Assembly: GCF_901538265.1 (NCBI RefSeq) | Contig: NZ_LR593886.1 | Span: 4,795,738 to 4,859,737 of the forward strand | DNA: 64,000 nt | From: Gemmata massiliana | GTDB lineage: Bacteria; Planctomycetota; Planctomycetia; Gemmatales; Gemmataceae | Direction of reading: 5' to 3' | In this document: piece by piece, positions 52,006 through 64,000 of the stretch | Layout of the letters: each line of letters opens with the position of its first letter | How positions within the stretch are numbered: the stretch's first letter is position 1 | The notes under the pieces: generated by a model | The model's input: the letters and a program-made list of their open reading frames with translations, nothing else | Databases searched by the model: none | Told to the model about the DNA's origin: nothing | Program-made: the position numbers and the translations under genes

Positions 52006-52160
52006 ATTCGGCTCGCAACAGAGGAGCTGCGGGTTCCGATCAACTTTGAAGCACTAAGGTCTTTCCCCGCGACGAACGGTGCGGTATTCTGGGGCACTTG
52101 CACTCCACCGCGCCGGCGCGATTTGGTGTCGGCCCCTTCAATTGTTGGAACCTCTCAACG

Positions 52161-55139
52161 ATGTGTTACCCGTCGCGCTGGGTTGTCGCGTTCGTTGGTC
52201 TGCTCGGGGGCGCCGCGACTACTCGCGGGGCGGACCCAACGGACCACTTCGAGGCGAAAGTGCGGCCGGTTCTGGTTCAGCATTGCATCAAGTGTCACGG
52301 TCCGGAGAAGCAGAAGGGTGGGCTGCGCCTCGATTCCAAAACCGGCTGGCAGACCGGCGGTGAGAGCGGCCCGTCACTGGTGCCCGGAAAACCTGCCGAG
52401 AGCCTGTTAATTAAGGCCCTCAGCGGCGCGGACGGCGTTTCGCAGATGCCGCCGAACGGGAAACTCACGGCGGCCGAAATCGCCGCACTCGAACAGTGGG
52501 TGAAGGACGGAGCCGTCGACCCGCGTATGGGTGGTCCCGCGCGTCTCGGCGGAGTGACCGCCGCGGAAGCGAAAGACTGGTGGTCGTTTCGATCCGTTAT
52601 CCGGCCGGCCGTGCCGAAGAGCGCGGGAACGAACGCTATTGATGCGTTCATTCGGGCCAAACTTGCGGGAGCGAATTTAAATCTCTCTCCGGCTGCTGAC
52701 AAACGAACTCTCATTCGCCGCGCGACCTACGATTTGACCGGGCTTCCCCCAACTCCGCAAGAAATCGAAGCGTTTCTGAAGGACGACTCGCCCGAAGCGT
52801 TCGCCAAAGTGGTGGACCGACTGCTCGCGTCACCGGCTTATGGCGAGCGCTGGGGTCGGCACTGGCTCGACCTCGTGCGCTACGCTGACACCGCGGGCGA
52901 AAACAGTGACCACCCACTTCCGCACGCCTGGCGCTACCGGAACTGGGTGATCGATGCGGTCAATCGTGACGTGCCCTACGACGAGTTCCTACGAGATCAG
53001 CTCGCAGGTGACATCGTCGCGGCGCGCAACCCCAACGAGAAATACGCCCCGCGTGTCGTCGCGACCGGGTTCCTCGCGCTCGCCCGACGCTTCGGACACG
53101 ACATCGATAAGGACATCCATCTCACTTACGAAGACACAATCGACACGGTGGGCAAGGCTTTTCTCGGTCTCACGATCGGCTGTGCTCGGTGCCACGATCA
53201 CAAGTACGACGCGATCACCGCAAAAGACTATTACGCGCTGTACGGCATCCTCGACAGCACGAAGTTCGCGTTCCCCGGGTGCGAACCGCAGCAGCGCCCG
53301 CGCGACCTCGTACCGCTGATGCCGCCCGCGGAGTGGGACCGCGTGGTGAAGCCGTACAAGGACAAACTCGCGAACCTGGACGCGCAACAGGCGCATCTTC
53401 GCGCCGAACAAACCAAACTGGTCCGGGAGCTGAAAGCCCGCGCTGAAACCACGGGGCGCGTACTCGCGCGAGGCGAGATCCCCGACGGCGGCGAACAGGT
53501 GTTCGACAAGCTTCCTGCCGAGATCGAAGTGCGAGCGGGGCAGTTCCTCCAGCTTTCGGTCACTCCGCTGAAGAACCACGGCGCGGATTCCACGCTCATC
53601 GAATGGGACATTGCCGAGGTTGGCGGGAAAGAGCGCCGGTGGAACCTCACGGCCGATGTGCTTGACGATCTGCTCGCCGGGAACCCGCACGGGGACACAC
53701 ACGGCAACAAGCGCGTGTGGTGGTTCCTCGACACACGCGACGGCCCGATTCCGCTTTCCGAATCCGCACGCGACCTTTCGGGTAAGCCCGGCCTGAATGC
53801 GTGGCGCAATGGCGACACGCCATCGGTGTTCGCGAACTGCGCGAAAGAACCGGCACCCGTATGGACGAAGCTCCCGGGGCGATCCGTGTTCGTTCACCCC
53901 GGACCGAACGGAAACGTTGCGGTGGGTTGGCTCAGCCCGGTGGATGGGAAGATTCGCATCACCGGTCGCATCAGAGACGCCCACCCGGGCGGGCCGGACG
54001 GCGTCGGTTGGGTGCTCGAACGCTTCACGGGCGAAAGGGGGGCGGATTTGCTCGCGGTCGCGGGCAAGTCCGAAAAACAACAGGCGCTCGAACGCGAGCG
54101 GGCCGCATTGGTCGGCTCCGCGCCGGTCCAGGACGTCGCGTTCGCGGTGATGGAATCGACCCCGCACGACGTGAAGGTTCATCTCCGCGGTGATCCGGAG
54201 AAGCTCGGACCGGTCGTTCCGCGGCGCTGGCTTGAAGTGTTCGGCGGTGAACTGCTCCCTGCCAAAGCTGGGAGCGGGCGCCTGGAACTCGCCGGGTGGA
54301 TCACCGCGAAGAACAACCCGCTGACGGCGCGCGTGATGGTGAACCGCATCTGGTTGCACCACTTCGGTAAGGGGTTAGTCAAGACGCCGAACGATTTCGG
54401 CGCGCGCGGAAGTGCCCCGTCGCACCCGGAATTGCTCGACTGGCTCGCGAGCGAATTCGTCGAAAAGAAGTGGAGTGTCAAGGCACTTCACCGCCAGATC
54501 ATGCTCTCCGCGACGTACCAGCAAGCCAGCGTGTTGCGGCCCGACGCGGCCAAGATCGATGCGAACAACGACTTATATTGGCGCTTCGACCGGCGCCGGC
54601 TCAGTGGCGAAGAGCTGCGCGATTCACTCCTCACCGCGAGTGGACAACTCGATCGCAAACCGGGTGGTGCGCACCCGTTCCCGCCCGAAGCGAGTTGGAG
54701 TTACTCGCAACACGTTCCGTTCAGCACCTTCTACGAATCCGACAAACGGAGCGTGTACCTCATTAGCGTGCGCAACCGCCGGCACCCGTTCCTCGGGCTG
54801 TTCGACGGCGCGGACCCGAACGCGACGACCCCGCAGCGACAGGACACCACCGTCCCGACCCAGGCGCTCTACTTCCTCAACGACCCGTTCTTCCACGGGC
54901 AATCGGAAAAGGTCGCGGCGCACGCGCTGGCAAAGCCCGAACCTGCCCGACTCGACGAACTGTTTCGCGCCGCGTTCCAACGAACCCCGACCGCCAAAGA
55001 ACAGGATGCAGCGAATGCGTTCTTGAAGCGGTACACGGCCACACTCACCGAGACCCCACCTGCTGATCGCACGAAGGCGGCATGGGCCGCACTCGCCCGT
55101 GTGCTATTGGCGAGTAACGAATTTCTCTATTTGGACTGA
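52161..55139 (+). CDS. PSD1-type protein: cytochrome c-like domain + DUF1549 + DUF1553
   Basis: A 992-residue exported protein of a type strongly expanded in planctomycetes and relatives. Signal peptide (1-24, RWVVAFVGLLGGAATTRG), then a planctomycete cytochrome-C-like domain with one haem-binding motif CIKCHG (Cys42, Cys45, His46) and a likely distal Met in VSQMPPNGKLTAAEIAALEQ. DUF1549 begins near 150 (IDAFIRAKLAGANLNLSPAA; LIRRATYDLTGLPPTPQEIE; YGERWGRHWLDLVRYADTAG). A central beta-rich insert precedes DUF1553 (RVMVNRIWLHHFGKGLVKTP; DFGARGSAPSHPELLDWLA). The role is unknown, possibly linked to polysaccharide breakdown or electron transfer. The start follows no strong ribosome-binding site. 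The DUF1501 gene begins 2 bases later. Confidence 0.92.
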   Translation: MCYPSRWVVAFVGLLGGAATTRGADPTDHFEAKVRPVLVQHCIKCHGPEKQKGGLRLDSKTGWQTGGESGPSLVPGKPAESLLIKALSGADGVSQMPPNGKLTAAEIAALEQWVKDGAVDPRMGGPARLGGVTAAEAKDWWSFRSVIRPAVPKSAGTNAIDAFIRAKLAGANLNLSPAADKRTLIRRATYDLTGLPPTPQEIEAFLKDDSPEAFAKVVDRLLASPAYGERWGRHWLDLVRYADTAGENSDHPLPHAWRYRNWVIDAVNRDVPYDEFLRDQLAGDIVAARNPNEKYAPRVVATGFLALARRFGHDIDKDIHLTYEDTIDTVGKAFLGLTIGCARCHDHKYDAITAKDYYALYGILDSTKFAFPGCEPQQRPRDLVPLMPPAEWDRVVKPYKDKLANLDAQQAHLRAEQTKLVRELKARAETTGRVLARGEIPDGGEQVFDKLPAEIEVRAGQFLQLSVTPLKNHGADSTLIEWDIAEVGGKERRWNLTADVLDDLLAGNPHGDTHGNKRVWWFLDTRDGPIPLSESARDLSGKPGLNAWRNGDTPSVFANCAKEPAPVWTKLPGRSVFVHPGPNGNVAVGWLSPVDGKIRITGRIRDAHPGGPDGVGWVLERFTGERGADLLAVAGKSEKQQALERERAALVGSAPVQDVAFAVMESTPHDVKVHLRGDPEKLGPVVPRRWLEVFGGELLPAKAGSGRLELAGWITAKNNPLTARVMVNRIWLHHFGKGLVKTPNDFGARGSAPSHPELLDWLASEFVEKKWSVKALHRQIMLSATYQQASVLRPDAAKIDANNDLYWRFDRRRLSGEELRDSLLTASGQLDRKPGGAHPFPPEASWSYSQHVPFSTFYESDKRSVYLISVRNRRHPFLGLFDGADPNATTPQRQDTTVPTQALYFLNDPFFHGQSEKVAAHALAKPEPARLDELFRAAFQRTPTAKEQDAANAFLKRYTATLTETPPADRTKAAWAALARVLLASNEFLYLD

Positions 55140-55141
55140 AC

Positions 55142-56533
55142 ATGCACTCTCCTACTCGCCGCGGGTTCGTGCAGTCGGCTGTGGCCGGTTCGCTGCTCAT
55201 GCCCGGTATCCTCAGCGAACTCCTCGCGAGCGACGCGGCCGACCCGCTCGCGCCGAAGAAGCCGCACTTCGCGCCGAAGGCCAAGGCGGTCATCTTCCTG
55301 TTCATGAGTGGCGGTGTGTCGCACGTCGATTCGTTCGATCCGAAGCCGAAGCTCACGGCGAACCACGGCAAAACGGTCGCGCTCGATCACCCGGAAACGC
55401 GCAACCGGCCCGGGTACGAGAAACTGTTCCTCAAGCAGCCGAACTGGAAATTCGCCCCGCGTGGCAAGAGCGGCATCGAGACGAGCGACCTGTTCCCGCA
55501 CTTGGCGAAGCAGATTGATGACATCGCGCTCGTCCGTTCGATGCACACGAGCCACTCGAACCACTACAACGCGACGCTCGGGATGCACACCGGGTCGTTC
55601 ACGGTCGCGCGGCCGAGCATCGGCTCGTGGATGAGTTACGGCCTCGGTACGTCGAACCGGAACCTGCCGTCGTTCCTCGTGCTCGCGCCACAAATGCCCT
55701 ACGCGGGCACGCAGGTGTGGGCCTCGGACTTCCTCCCCGGCGCGCACCAGGGCACGCGGGTGATTCCGGGCACGGAGCCGATCGCGAACCTCAAGCGCCG
55801 CGTGCCCACCGCACAGCGCCAGGAACTCGAACTGGACGCGATGAAGGCGTTCAACGAAGCGCACCAGAGCACGCGCGCGGACGATCCGAACCTCGCCGCG
55901 CGGATCAAGTCCTTCGAGACGGCCGCGGGGATGCAGTCCGAAATGCCCGCGGCCCTCGACTTGTCGAAGGAAACGGACGAGACGCTTGCGCTGTACGGGC
56001 TGAAGCGCGGGCAGCAGGAGGGGTTCGGCTGGCAGTGCCTCGTCGCCCGGCGGTTGGTCGAGCGCGGCGTGCGCTTCGTGGAGCTGATTCACACCGGGTC
56101 GAGCGCGAACTGGGACTCGCACGGAAACATGGCCGATCACGGCCGGTTGGCCCAGCAGGTCGATCAGCCGATGGCGGGCCTCATCACGGACCTGAAGCGC
56201 GTGGGGCTGTTCGACGACGTGCTCGTCGTGTGGACCACGGAGTTCGGGCGCACGCCGTTTAACAACACCGCGGACAACCCCGGGCGCGAGCACCATAACT
56301 GGGCGTTCAGTTCGTGGCTGGCAGGCGCCGGGGTCAAGCGCGGGGTCGCTTACGGCACGACCGACGAGCACGGCATCAAGCCCGTGGAGAAACCGGTCCA
56401 TGTTCACGACTTCCACGCGACGATTCTCCACCTCATGGGCATCAACCACGAGAAACTGACCTACCGGCACGCGGGTCGCGACTACCGCCTCACGGACGTC
56501 GAGGGCGAAGTGGTGAAGGGCGTACTGTCCTGA
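55142..56533 (+). CDS. DUF1501 protein with Tat-type signal
   Basis: A 463-residue protein of the DUF1501 family, which has a sulfatase/alkaline-phosphatase-like fold and nearly always partners a PSD1 protein. The N terminus SPTRRGFVQSAVAGSLLMPG resembles a twin-arginine signal. Landmarks are KAKAVIFLFMSGGVSHVDSF (metal-site-like start), VRSMHTSHSNHYNATLGMHT, SWMSYGLGT, VVWTTEFGRTPF, and a C-terminal HDFHATILHLMGINHEKLTY. Whether it is catalytically active is unknown. It is translated right after the PSD1 gene (2-base gap), and eutB begins 30 bases after its stop, so all three may be cotranscribed. Confidence 0.93.
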   Translation: MHSPTRRGFVQSAVAGSLLMPGILSELLASDAADPLAPKKPHFAPKAKAVIFLFMSGGVSHVDSFDPKPKLTANHGKTVALDHPETRNRPGYEKLFLKQPNWKFAPRGKSGIETSDLFPHLAKQIDDIALVRSMHTSHSNHYNATLGMHTGSFTVARPSIGSWMSYGLGTSNRNLPSFLVLAPQMPYAGTQVWASDFLPGAHQGTRVIPGTEPIANLKRRVPTAQRQELELDAMKAFNEAHQSTRADDPNLAARIKSFETAAGMQSEMPAALDLSKETDETLALYGLKRGQQEGFGWQCLVARRLVERGVRFVELIHTGSSANWDSHGNMADHGRLAQQVDQPMAGLITDLKRVGLFDDVLVVWTTEFGRTPFNNTADNPGREHHNWAFSSWLAGAGVKRGVAYGTTDEHGIKPVEKPVHVHDFHATILHLMGINHEKLTYRHAGRDYRLTDVEGEVVKGVLS

Positions 56534-56563
56534 CGAGCCCGAGTTGGTACGATCGCTAACACC

Positions 56564-57958
56564 ATGCCGTTCACTCACACCGTTCGCGGCGAGCGCTTCG
56601 TCTTCGCCGACCTGCGCGAATTACTCGCGAAGGCCAACGAGCCGAAGTCCGGCGACGTGCTCGCGGGCCTCTCGGCTGGGTCCGAGCGCGAGCGCGTTGC
56701 AGCTAAACTCGCACTCGCTGATGTGCCGCTTTCTTTCATCGTTGACACACCCGTCATCGATCCGGACATAGACGACGTTTCCAAGCTGATTCTCGACACG
56801 CACGACCAGAAGGCGTTCGGGTGGATCGGTTCGCTCACGGTGGGCGAGCTCCGTGAGTTCTTGCTGGAAGAATCCACCACGGGAGAAGTGCTTCGCGGAT
56901 TGACGTGGGGAGTTTCGCCGGAAGTGGCCGCGGCCGTCGCGAAGCTGATGAGCAACAAGGAGCTTGTCTTCGTCGCATCCAAGATCCGCAACGTGACCCG
57001 GTGTCGGAACACGTTAGGCGGGCCGGGCGTTTTCGGTGTCCGCGTGCAGCCGAATCACCCGACCGATGATCTCGCGGGCATCCTGGTGAGTGCGGTCGAC
57101 GGCCTCGCTTACGGGTGCGGCGACGCGGTTATCGGCGTAAACCCCGCGATCGATTCCGTCGAAACGGTGTCCGCGATTCTGCACCTGTTGGATCGCCTCA
57201 TCACGAAACTCGGCGCGCCGACGCAGGCGTGCTGCCTTGCGCACATCACCACGCAACTTGCGGCTCTCGATCGCGGCGCACCGGTTGACCTCCTGTTTCA
57301 ATCGGTTGCGGGGACGCAAGCGGCCAATCGGAGCTTCGGCGTTACGCTTTCGATGCTTAAGGAGGGCCGGGAGCGCGTGCTCGAATCGCACCGTAGGCGC
57401 GATGTGAATTGGGTCGGCGAGCAGGTCATGTACTTCGAGACGGGGCAGGGGAGCGCACTGTCTGCTGAAGCGCACCACGGCGTGGATCAACTCACCCTGG
57501 AAGCGCGCGCACACGCCGTAGCCCGGGCCTTTGACCCGTTCCTGGTGAACACGGTGGTCGGGTTCATCGGCCCCGAGTACCTGGCGGACGAGCGGCAGAT
57601 CATTCGGGCTGGGTTGGAGGATCACTTCATCGGGAAGTTGCTCGGCCTGCCAATGGGGGTGGACGTGTGCTACACCAATCACGCCGACGCGGACCAGAAC
57701 TCCGCGGATAACTTGCTGCTCTTACTCGCTGCGGCCGGGTGCAATTACATCATGGGCGTGCCGTGTACTGACGACGTGATGTTGAACTACCAGTCCACGA
57801 GTTACCACGACGCTGCGACCGTGCGGAGCTTATTCGGACTTCACCCCGCACCCGAGTTCCGCGCGTGGCTCGAAACCTACGGCCTTACACGCGACGGGAA
57901 ATTGACGAGCAGCGCACGCCCGGAGCTGTTGGGAAGTATCAACATACTGACGGGGTGA
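56564..57958 (+). CDS. eutB: Ethanolamine ammonia-lyase large subunit
   Basis: The large subunit of the adenosylcobalamin-dependent lyase that turns ethanolamine into acetaldehyde and ammonia. The 464-residue length fits (E. coli about 453). Family blocks include FADLRELLAKANEPKSGDVL at the N terminus, LMSNKELVFVASKIRNVTRC, GVRVQPNHPTDDLAGI, GDAVIGVNPAIDSVETVSAI, QACCLAHITTQLAAL, FETGQGSALSAEAHHGVDQL and GVDVCYTNHADADQNSADNL. The small subunit EutC, normally encoded next and needed for cobalamin binding, is not in this window, and no eut shell or permease genes are present. The gene is 30 bases downstream of a DUF1501 gene and upstream of gltB. Confidence 0.93.
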   Translation: MPFTHTVRGERFVFADLRELLAKANEPKSGDVLAGLSAGSERERVAAKLALADVPLSFIVDTPVIDPDIDDVSKLILDTHDQKAFGWIGSLTVGELREFLLEESTTGEVLRGLTWGVSPEVAAAVAKLMSNKELVFVASKIRNVTRCRNTLGGPGVFGVRVQPNHPTDDLAGILVSAVDGLAYGCGDAVIGVNPAIDSVETVSAILHLLDRLITKLGAPTQACCLAHITTQLAALDRGAPVDLLFQSVAGTQAANRSFGVTLSMLKEGRERVLESHRRRDVNWVGEQVMYFETGQGSALSAEAHHGVDQLTLEARAHAVARAFDPFLVNTVVGFIGPEYLADERQIIRAGLEDHFIGKLLGLPMGVDVCYTNHADADQNSADNLLLLLAAAGCNYIMGVPCTDDVMLNYQSTSYHDAATVRSLFGLHPAPEFRAWLETYGLTRDGKLTSSARPELLGSINILTG

Positions 57959-58010
57959 GAGGGAAATCCACATCTAAAACAAAGCGAGAGGCTACGAAAC
58001 GTGCTTGTGT

Positions 58011-58039
58011 CTGATCCGCGTGATCTGCGTTCTCCGCGG
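58011..58039. repeat. Copy of the GATCCGCG/ATCTGCG intergenic repeat
   Basis: CTGATCCGCGTGATCTGCGT followed by TCTCCGCGG matches the right arm of the repeat at 7852-7988. It lies in the 277-base gap between eutB and gltB. Confidence 0.55.
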
Positions 58040-58130
58040 TTCTTCCTTCGGCACTCGGGAGGGAAATGACGGCCGAAACCGAGTGCCCGGACCGGAGTTG
58101 GGCATTTTCTGCATTGATGGCGGGCACATT

Positions 58131-58159
58131 TTGAGTATGTTTACATTGTTCATTATGTG
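58131..58159 (+). promoter_or_regulatory. Candidate gltB promoter
   Basis: TTGAGT (58131-58136) and TATGTG (58154-58159) are spaced 17 bases apart within a markedly AT-rich stretch (58110-58200), about 80 bases before the gltB ATG. The -10 box is weak, so this is tentative. Confidence 0.33.
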
Positions 58160-58235
58160 AGTTTTGCTTGGATAGTGAACGCTTTACAGCTAAGCGTATC
58201 CTTTGGGTACGACGTTTGCACCTGCCTTTAAATCC

Positions 58236-62807
<4,572 letters not shown>

Positions 62808-62823
62808 CGCCCACTCCTCCGAT

Positions 62824-62903
62824 CCCAGGGCAACGCCCTGGGTTCGGGGCGGGAAACCGCCCTGAGAATAATCCGGGGGAACGTCCCGGGAACAATCCGG
62901 GAC
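62824..62903. repeat. Cluster of three short GC-rich hairpins between gltB and gltD
   Basis: CCCAGGGC-AAC-GCCCTGGG (62824-62842), GGGCGG-GAAA-CCGCCC (62847-62862) and GTCCCGG/CCGGGAC (62883-62903) follow one another in the 168-base gltB-gltD gap. The first resembles a CCCAGGGCGTTGCCCTGGG word I recall in planctomycete and verrucomicrobial intergenic repeats. The stems could also tune expression of the two subunits. Confidence 0.55.
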
Positions 62904-62975
62904 AGCAATCCTGGGTTTGACGCGAATCGCGACGTGATTCCCCACCCTCAACCCTAACCCCCGACCCCTACGACA

Positions 62976-64000
62976 ATGGCCGACCCGCGCGGGTTTTTGA
63001 ACGTTGAGCCGCAGAAGCCGACCCCGAGGCCGGTCCACCTGCGCATCCGCGATTACGACGAACTGTACCAAGAGATGCCGGCCGAGAGCACGCGGGCGCA
63101 AGCGACCCGGTGCATGGACTGCGGCATCCCCTTCTGCCACACCGGGTGCCCGCTCGGTAACCGCATCCCGGACTGGAACGACCTCGTTCACCGGAACCGG
63201 TGGAAGGAAGCACTCGCCGCGCTCCACGACACGAACAACTTCCCGGAGTTCACGGGCAAAACGTGCCCCGCGCCGTGTGAGGCGTCGTGCGTTCTCGCGC
63301 TCAACGGCACCGCGGTCACGATCAAGACCATCGAGCAGGCGATCGTGGACCGCGGCTGGGAACAGGGGTGGATCATCCCCGAACCGCCGCGCCACGAAAC
63401 CGGCAAGTCGGTCGGTGTCGTGGGTAGCGGGCCGGCCGGCCTCGCGGCCGCACAACAACTGCGCCGGGCCGGGCACGCGGTCACCGTGTACGAGCGCGCG
63501 GACCGTGCCGGTGGGCTGCTTACCTACGGTATCCCCGACTTCAAGATGTCCAAGGAGTACGTCACCCGGCGCGTGGACCAGCTCCGTGCGGAGGGGATCG
63601 AGTTCGTGCTCAGCGCCGACGTCGGGGGCGCGATCGACCCGCAGGAGTTGCGCCGCAAGCACGACGCGCTGTTGCTGACCGTCGGGGCGACCCGGCCGCG
63701 GGAACTGCCGATCACGGGCCGCAACTTGAAGGGCGTCGTCCAGGCGATGACGTTCCTGACCGCCCAGAACCGGCGCGGGTTCGGCGACACACTCGATGCC
63801 GAAACGATTACCGCCGCCGGCAAGAACGTGATTATCATCGGGGGCGGTGACACCGCGTCCGACTGCCTCGGGACGTGCCACCGGCAGGGGGCGAAGTCGG
63901 TCCTTCAGCTCGACTACAACCCGTGTCCGCCGGAGGACATGAACCCGGAAACGCCGTGGCCGCTGTGGCCGAAGATCCTCCGTATTACGCCGGCGCACGA
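62976..64000 (+). CDS. gltD: Glutamate synthase, small subunit (3' end off window)
   Basis: Supplies electrons from NAD(P)H through FAD and iron-sulfur centres to GltB. About 341 codons are visible of a usual 470-490. The N-terminal Cys-rich domain has CMDCGIPFCHTGCPLGNRIP and CPAPCEASCVLALNG. The FAD-binding loop is VGVVGSGPAGLAAA (about 143-156) and the NAD(P)H loop is NVIIIGGGDTASDCLGTC (about 285-302). It starts MADPRGFLNVEPQKPTPRPV, a normal N terminus for the family. No strong ribosome-binding site is seen, and the preceding gap carries three hairpins. The reading frame is intact to the right edge. Confidence 0.95.
   Translation, partial: MADPRGFLNVEPQKPTPRPVHLRIRDYDELYQEMPAESTRAQATRCMDCGIPFCHTGCPLGNRIPDWNDLVHRNRWKEALAALHDTNNFPEFTGKTCPAPCEASCVLALNGTAVTIKTIEQAIVDRGWEQGWIIPEPPRHETGKSVGVVGSGPAGLAAAQQLRRAGHAVTVYERADRAGGLLTYGIPDFKMSKEYVTRRVDQLRAEGIEFVLSADVGGAIDPQELRRKHDALLLTVGATRPRELPITGRNLKGVVQAMTFLTAQNRRGFGDTLDAETITAAGKNVIIIGGGDTASDCLGTCHRQGAKSVLQLDYNPCPPEDMNPETPWPLWPKILRITPAH

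Overview
The window looks like chromosomal DNA from a high-GC planctomycete of the Gemmata type. The reasons are a prepilin-like DUF1559 protein followed by a tiny lipoprotein, a PSD1 (DUF1549/DUF1553) cytochrome protein paired with a DUF1501 protein, an ECF sigma factor fused through a membrane anchor to another domain, zinc-ribbon plus single-helix proteins, very large von Willebrand A and coiled-coil membrane proteins, and high third-position GC. The assignment rests on gene content only. No rRNA gene, tRNA gene, CRISPR array, intact transposase or phage gene was recognised.

Layout. 1-13.8 kb is mostly minus strand: hisA (running off the left edge), a secreted alpha/alpha-toroid protein, a repeat-rich gap, an NYN nuclease / 8-Cys ferredoxin / HDOD operon, a stand-alone GcvH-like protein, a HemN-like radical SAM enzyme behind a Uma2 nuclease, a secreted PQQ-type beta-propeller, and an iron alcohol dehydrogenase overlapping an aldehyde dehydrogenase. 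14.2-15.3 kb carries the plus-strand DUF1559 gene and small lipoprotein, closed by a strong two-way terminator. 15.4-33.6 kb is a long minus-strand block: two acyl-activating (LuxE/PaaK-like) enzymes, birA, nadC, a small unknown, an S41 protease, a Tat-exported toroid protein, a Lys/Asp- and Met-rich secreted protein, a DUF4175-like coiled-coil membrane protein and a 1666-residue double-VWA membrane protein.

33.8-43.7 kb holds a cupin, a threonyl-tRNA synthetase without the TGS domain, a small zinc protein, an ECF sigma factor fused to a periplasmic efflux adaptor (minus), and, divergently, a zinc-ribbon membrane protein and two TolC-family outer-membrane proteins. 44.3-52 kb holds a lipoprotein and a three-gene sensory operon: PAS-PAS kinase, double receiver with a degenerate second domain, and a 1390-residue hybrid kinase. 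52.2-64 kb holds the PSD1/DUF1501 pair, eutB without an adjacent eutC, and gltB-gltD (gltD cut by the right edge).

The most unusual elements are the sigma factor-efflux adaptor fusion with nearby TolC proteins, the NYN-ferredoxin-HDOD operon, the double-VWA/DUF4175/secreted-protein operon, and the acid-activation plus aldehyde/alcohol dehydrogenase set. Several intergenic inverted repeats appear to belong to dispersed repeat families.
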